Assembly: GCF_021531815.1 (NCBI RefSeq)
Contig: NZ_JADYUM010000012.1
Coordinates: 1-64,000, forward strand
Length of the DNA: 64,000 nucleotides
Source: Pseudoflavonifractor phocaeensis
Lineage (GTDB): Bacteria; Bacillota; Clostridia; Oscillospirales; Oscillospiraceae
Reading direction: 5' to 3'
A model generated the notes under the pieces. The model was given only the letters and a program-made list of their open reading frames with translations, was not told the DNA's origin and ran no database searches. Shown here one piece after another: positions 60,777 through 64,000 of this stretch. How positions within the stretch are numbered: position 1 is the stretch's first letter; each line of letters starts with the position of its first letter. Both the position numbers and the translations under genes were made by a program.

Positions 60777-62543
60777 TTGGCGTTCCCAGAGCGTTTTTTG
60801 GACGAATTGCTGGCCCGGACCGACATTGTGGACCTGGTATCCGAGTCGGTCCATTTGACGAAAAAGGGGAACAGCTATTGGGGCTGCTGTCCCTTTCACA
60901 GTGAGAAGACCCCTTCTTTCCATGTGGTCCCGGACCGTCAGATCTACAAGTGCTTTGGCTGCGGCAAGGGAGGCGGCGCCATCAACTTTGTCATGGAGCT
61001 GGAAAACCTGCCCTTCCGGGACGCGGTGGCGGTGTTGGCCAAGCGGGCGGGCATGGCGGTCCCCGACGCGGGGGGAGGTTCCTCGCCGGGAATGCGGGAG
61101 CGCCGGGACAGGCTGTTGGAGATCAACAAACAGGCCGCCCGGGCCTTCCACAAGTGGCTGTATACGCCTCAAGGGGCGGAGGGACTGGCCTACCTGCAAA
61201 AACGGGGGCTGTCCAAGGCCACGTTGACCAACTTCGGCCTGGGGTTTGCGCCCAACAGCTGGGACGCCCTCATCCGGGAGCTGGGACAGCAGGGCTACGA
61301 CAAGCGGGACCTGCTGGACGCGGGTCTGGCCGTCAGCAACAAGGACGGCCGCATCTACGACCGCTTCCGCAACCGGGTCATGTTTCCCATCATCGACATC
61401 CGCGGCAGCGTCATCGGCTTCGGCGGCCGGGTGATGGACGATTCCACCCCCAAATATTTGAATTCCCCGGATACTCCGGTGTACAACAAGAGCCGGAACG
61501 TGTTTGCCCTGAACATCGCCAAAAAGTCCAAGGCGGGCCGGGTCATCCTCACCGAGGGATATATGGACACCATCGCCCTCCACCAGGCAGGCTTTGACAG
61601 CGCGGTGGCCTCCCTGGGTACCTCACTGACGGAGGAGCACGCCCAACTGCTGTCCCGGTACTTCAAGGAAGCGGTCATCTCCTACGATGGGGACAAGGCG
61701 GGGATCGCCGCCGCCCAGCGGGCCATTCCCCTGTTGGAGAAGGCGGGGCTGAAGGTGAAGGTCCTCCGGGTGACGGGGGCAAAGGACCCGGACGAGTTTA
61801 TCAAGGCCTATGGCCGGGACGCCTTTGCCCGGCTGCTGGATAAGAGCGAGAACCAGGTGGACTACCGTCTGGCCCAGATCCAGGGGAAATACGACCTGGA
61901 GGACGATAACCAGCGGGTGGCCTTCCTCCAGGAGGCGGCCCAGATGATCTCCACCCTCCACAGCGCGGTGGAGCGGGAGATCTACGGCGGACATGCCGCC
62001 CAGACGGCGGGGGTCACCCCGGAGACCATGGCCCAGGAAGTGAACCGAGCCCTGAAAAGCCGCCTGCGCAAGGCGCGGAAGCAGCAGGAACGCCGGGACC
62101 TGGCCCCGGCCAGCCAGCTCCAGCCCAAAAACCGGGGGCTGCGCTATGAAAATATCCGCTCCGCCCGGGCGGAGGAGGGGGTCCTCCGGCTGATCCTGCT
62201 GGACCCGTCGCTGCTGGACCGGATGGAAGGCCTGACAGGGGCGGAGTTTTCCTCCCCGCTGTTGGGAAAGACCTTCGATCTGCTCCGCCAGCGGGCGGAG
62301 GAGGGCCTGTCGCCCCATCTGGCGGCGCTGGCCGAGGACCTGACCGGGGAGGAGATGGACCACCTGGCCCAGGTGGCCGCCCAGCCGGAATCCACCGCCC
62401 ATTCCGACCGATCCATCCGCGACTACATATCGGTCATCCGGGGAGAGGGGCTCCTGCGGGGCGGAAGCCCGGAGGATGACCTGCTGCGGGCGGCACAAAA
62501 GAAATATTTAGAAAAGAAAGCATATATGGAGGAGAAACCATGA
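60777..62543 (+). CDS. dnaG: DNA primase
   Basis: The 588-residue primase makes RNA primers at the replication fork. It has the zinc-binding domain (Cys38, His41, Cys59, Cys62), the RNA polymerase domain with the TOPRIM residues EGYMDTIAL and YDGDKAG, and a DnaB-binding C-terminal domain. The start is TTG 60777, with SD AAAGGAGGGGG; no ATG fits. The stop overlaps the rpoD ATG (ATGA), as in the macromolecular synthesis operon. Confidence 0.97.
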   Translation: MAFPERFLDELLARTDIVDLVSESVHLTKKGNSYWGCCPFHSEKTPSFHVVPDRQIYKCFGCGKGGGAINFVMELENLPFRDAVAVLAKRAGMAVPDAGGGSSPGMRERRDRLLEINKQAARAFHKWLYTPQGAEGLAYLQKRGLSKATLTNFGLGFAPNSWDALIRELGQQGYDKRDLLDAGLAVSNKDGRIYDRFRNRVMFPIIDIRGSVIGFGGRVMDDSTPKYLNSPDTPVYNKSRNVFALNIAKKSKAGRVILTEGYMDTIALHQAGFDSAVASLGTSLTEEHAQLLSRYFKEAVISYDGDKAGIAAAQRAIPLLEKAGLKVKVLRVTGAKDPDEFIKAYGRDAFARLLDKSENQVDYRLAQIQGKYDLEDDNQRVAFLQEAAQMISTLHSAVEREIYGGHAAQTAGVTPETMAQEVNRALKSRLRKARKQQERRDLAPASQLQPKNRGLRYENIRSARAEEGVLRLILLDPSLLDRMEGLTGAEFSSPLLGKTFDLLRQRAEEGLSPHLAALAEDLTGEEMDHLAQVAAQPESTAHSDRSIRDYISVIRGEGLLRGGSPEDDLLRAAQKKYLEKKAYMEEKP

Positions 62544-63853
62544 GCACCAAGAAGACCGTACACACCATCACGGCGGAGCAGAAAGAGAAAATGGACAAGC
62601 AGGTGGACATCCAGAACCGCATGGAAGCCGGTAAAATCGAGATCATGAAGGTGGTCGGCAATATTCCCGGCGCGGAGAAGCTGGCCGACCTGATCGAGCG
62701 GGGCAAGAAGAAGGGCAAGCTGTCCTCCTCCGAGCTGCTGGACGTGTTGGAGGATATGGATCTGGGCACCGAGCAGATGGACAAGATCTATGATACCCTG
62801 GAAAACCTGGGGATCGATACCGTGGGGGACTACATCCCTGAGCTGCCCGATGACGCGGAGCCCCCGCTGGAGGCCATGGAAGAGATCTCCGAAGAGGAGA
62901 TCGTAGACCCCAACACCATGGTGGATTCCTTCGGCACCGATGACCCGGTGCGGATGTATTTAAAGGAGATCGGCAAGGTGAACCTGCTCAGTTCTGACGA
63001 GGAGATCGAGCTGGCCCAGGCCATGGCGGCGGGGAACGACGCCAAGACCCAGCTGGAGGAGCTGGAGGCCGCGGGGGAGGAGATCCCCGAGGAGCTGCGC
63101 ACCGAGCTGAACAAGCTCATCAAAAAGGGTGAGCGTGCCAAGCAGCGGCTGGCTGAGGCCAACCTCCGTCTGGTGGTGTCCATCGCCAAGCGCTATGTGG
63201 GCCGGGGCATGCAGTTCCTGGACCTGATCCAGGAGGGTAACCTGGGCCTGATCAAGGCGGTGGAGAAGTTTGACTACACCAAGGGCTATAAGTTCTCCAC
63301 TTACGCCACCTGGTGGATCCGCCAGGCCATCACCCGGGCCATCGCCGACCAGGCCCGGACCATCCGTATTCCCGTCCACATGGTGGAGACCATCAACAAG
63401 GTGATTCGCGTCTCCCGCCAGTTGCTCCAGGAGCTGGGCCACGATCCCACCCCCGAGGAGATCGCCGCCGAGATGAACATGCCTGTGGAGCGGGTGCGGG
63501 AGATCCTGAAGATCGCCCAGGAGCCCGTCTCCCTGGAGACCCCCATCGGCGAGGAGGAGGACAGCCATCTGGGCGACTTCATCCCCGACGAGGACGCCTC
63601 TGAGCCCGCCGAGGCCGCTTCCTTCACGCTGCTGAAGGAGCAGCTGGTGGAGGTGCTGTCCACTCTTACTCCCCGGGAGGAGAAGGTACTCAAGCTGCGC
63701 TTCGGCATTGAGGACGGCCGCACCCGTACCCTGGAGGAAGTGGGCAAGGAGTTCAACGTCACCCGGGAGCGGATCCGCCAGATCGAGGCCAAGGCCCTCA
63801 GAAAACTGCGCCACCCCAGCCGCAGCAAGAAGCTGAAGGACTTTTTAAACTAA
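62540..63853 (+). CDS. rpoD: Primary sigma factor (sigma-A/RpoD)
   Basis: The 437-residue sigma factor has region 1.1 (about 20-110), region 1.2 ([12 protein letters not shown]), 2.1-2.4 ([37 protein letters not shown]), region 3, and 4.2 ([23 protein letters not shown]). It directs promoter recognition; the many TTGACA-17-TATAAT promoters in this window fit it. It overlaps dnaG by 4 bp and is followed by a strong terminator. Confidence 0.98.
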   Translation: MSTKKTVHTITAEQKEKMDKQVDIQNRMEAGKIEIMKVVGNIPGAEKLADLIERGKKKGKLSSSELLDVLEDMDLGTEQMDKIYDTLENLGIDTVGDYIPELPDDAEPPLEAMEEISEEEIVDPNTMVDSFGTDDPVRMYLKEIGKVNLLSSDEEIELAQAMAAGNDAKTQLEELEAAGEEIPEELRTELNKLIKKGERAKQRLAEANLRLVVSIAKRYVGRGMQFLDLIQEGNLGLIKAVEKFDYTKGYKFSTYATWWIRQAITRAIADQARTIRIPVHMVETINKVIRVSRQLLQELGHDPTPEEIAAEMNMPVERVREILKIAQEPVSLETPIGEEEDSHLGDFIPDEDASEPAEAASFTLLKEQLVEVLSTLTPREEKVLKLRFGIEDGRTRTLEEVGKEFNVTRERIRQIEAKALRKLRHPSRSKKLKDFLN

Positions 63854-63881
63854 GCGTATCTGCAAGAAAAGCAAAAAATAA

Positions 63882-63925
63882 GACCGGGCCGGATGCACCA
63901 AAGTGTGTCCGGCCCGGTCCTTTTG
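63882..63925 (+). terminator. Intrinsic terminator after rpoD
   Basis: A long stem GACCGGGCCGGA.../...TCCGGCCCGGTC with loop CCAAAG region, followed by CTTTTG. Confidence 0.85.
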
Positions 63926-63947
63926 TAAATATTTCTTATTCCAGCTG

Positions 63948-64000
63948 TCACGGCCGCTTTTCCTTGACCTTCGGGGGAAATTGGCGGTCAAACTCCTCCA
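63948..64000 (-). CDS. Possible 3' end of a minus-strand gene, partial
   Basis: Read on the minus strand, the last bases encode EEFDRQFPPKVKEKRP and a TGA stop at 63950-63948, in a frame that opens at the window edge. It converges on rpoD and shares the terminator region. Only about 17 codons are visible and no family can be named. Confidence 0.35.
   Translation of the reverse strand, partial: EEFDRQFPPKVKEKRP

Overview
The window reads as a chromosome segment of a GC-rich, spore-forming member of the Clostridia, most like the Oscillospiraceae (Flavonifractor/Pseudoflavonifractor/Lawsonibacter group). This is an inference from spo0A, spoIVB, a GerMN lipoprotein, a T-box leader, AspRS plus GatCAB, a meso-DAP type MurE, and very consistent sigma-A promoters with 17-bp spacers. 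No phage, CRISPR array, plasmid or conventional IS transposase is visible. Most genes are housekeeping; the unusual content lies in regulatory RNA, repeats and a few altered proteins.

Layout: (1) 1-9388, minus strand: a purine operon purE-purC-purF-purM-purN-purO-purH(AICAR formyltransferase domain)-purD-HAD hydrolase. It starts from a strong promoter with a short leader ORF and a terminator, and carries an internal ZTP riboswitch before purO. (2) 9481-12254: a glycosyltransferase, then a PAP2 phosphatase and a class IV aminotransferase on the plus strand. (3) 12307-18468, minus strand: type 4 uracil-DNA glycosylase, comM, and an operon of DUF4342 protein, response regulator, flavodoxin-like protein and histidine kinase. 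(4) 18716-23617: T-box, archaeal-type AspRS, gatCAB. (5) 23805-38297: a dcw cluster mraZ-rsmH-ftsL-PBP-murE-mraY-ftsW-murG-murA-divIB-ftsZ without murF, murD, murC or ftsA. (6) 38373-42589: lrgAB, lysA, and uraA behind a leader-peptide attenuator. (7) 42785-46671: small proteins, an ArsC/Spx-like protein, spoIVB, spo0A, a TSCPD protein. (8) 47072-50313: a TAXI-type TRAP transporter. (9) 50518-55725: a DacF-like carboxypeptidase, a ComEA-like protein, a CDP-alcohol phosphatidyltransferase, a two-component system and a GerMN lipoprotein. (10) 55837-59282: metY, DUF3783, tRNA-Leu, an NhaC-type antiporter. (11) 59461-63853: dgt-dnaG-rpoD, with a duplicated dgt 3' end.

The most striking signal is a family of four transposase-less repeats (392-800 bp) at 3057-3743, 14638-15104, 28432-28823 and 33925-34724. 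They share about 15-bp terminal inverted repeats (TAAATTTTCGTTTAT), internal hairpins and apparent TA flanks. In three of the four, the terminal TAA is exactly the stop codon of the upstream gene (purO, the PBP gene, murG); the fourth starts 7 bp after a stop. Three sit inside operons. Other notable points are a PurF lacking the N-terminal catalytic cysteine, a Spo0A whose phospho-acceptor Asp is Glu, a PurO/split-PurH purine endgame with its own ZTP riboswitch, two leader-peptide attenuators, and a 73-bp duplication of the dgt 3' end around a small GC-rich insert.
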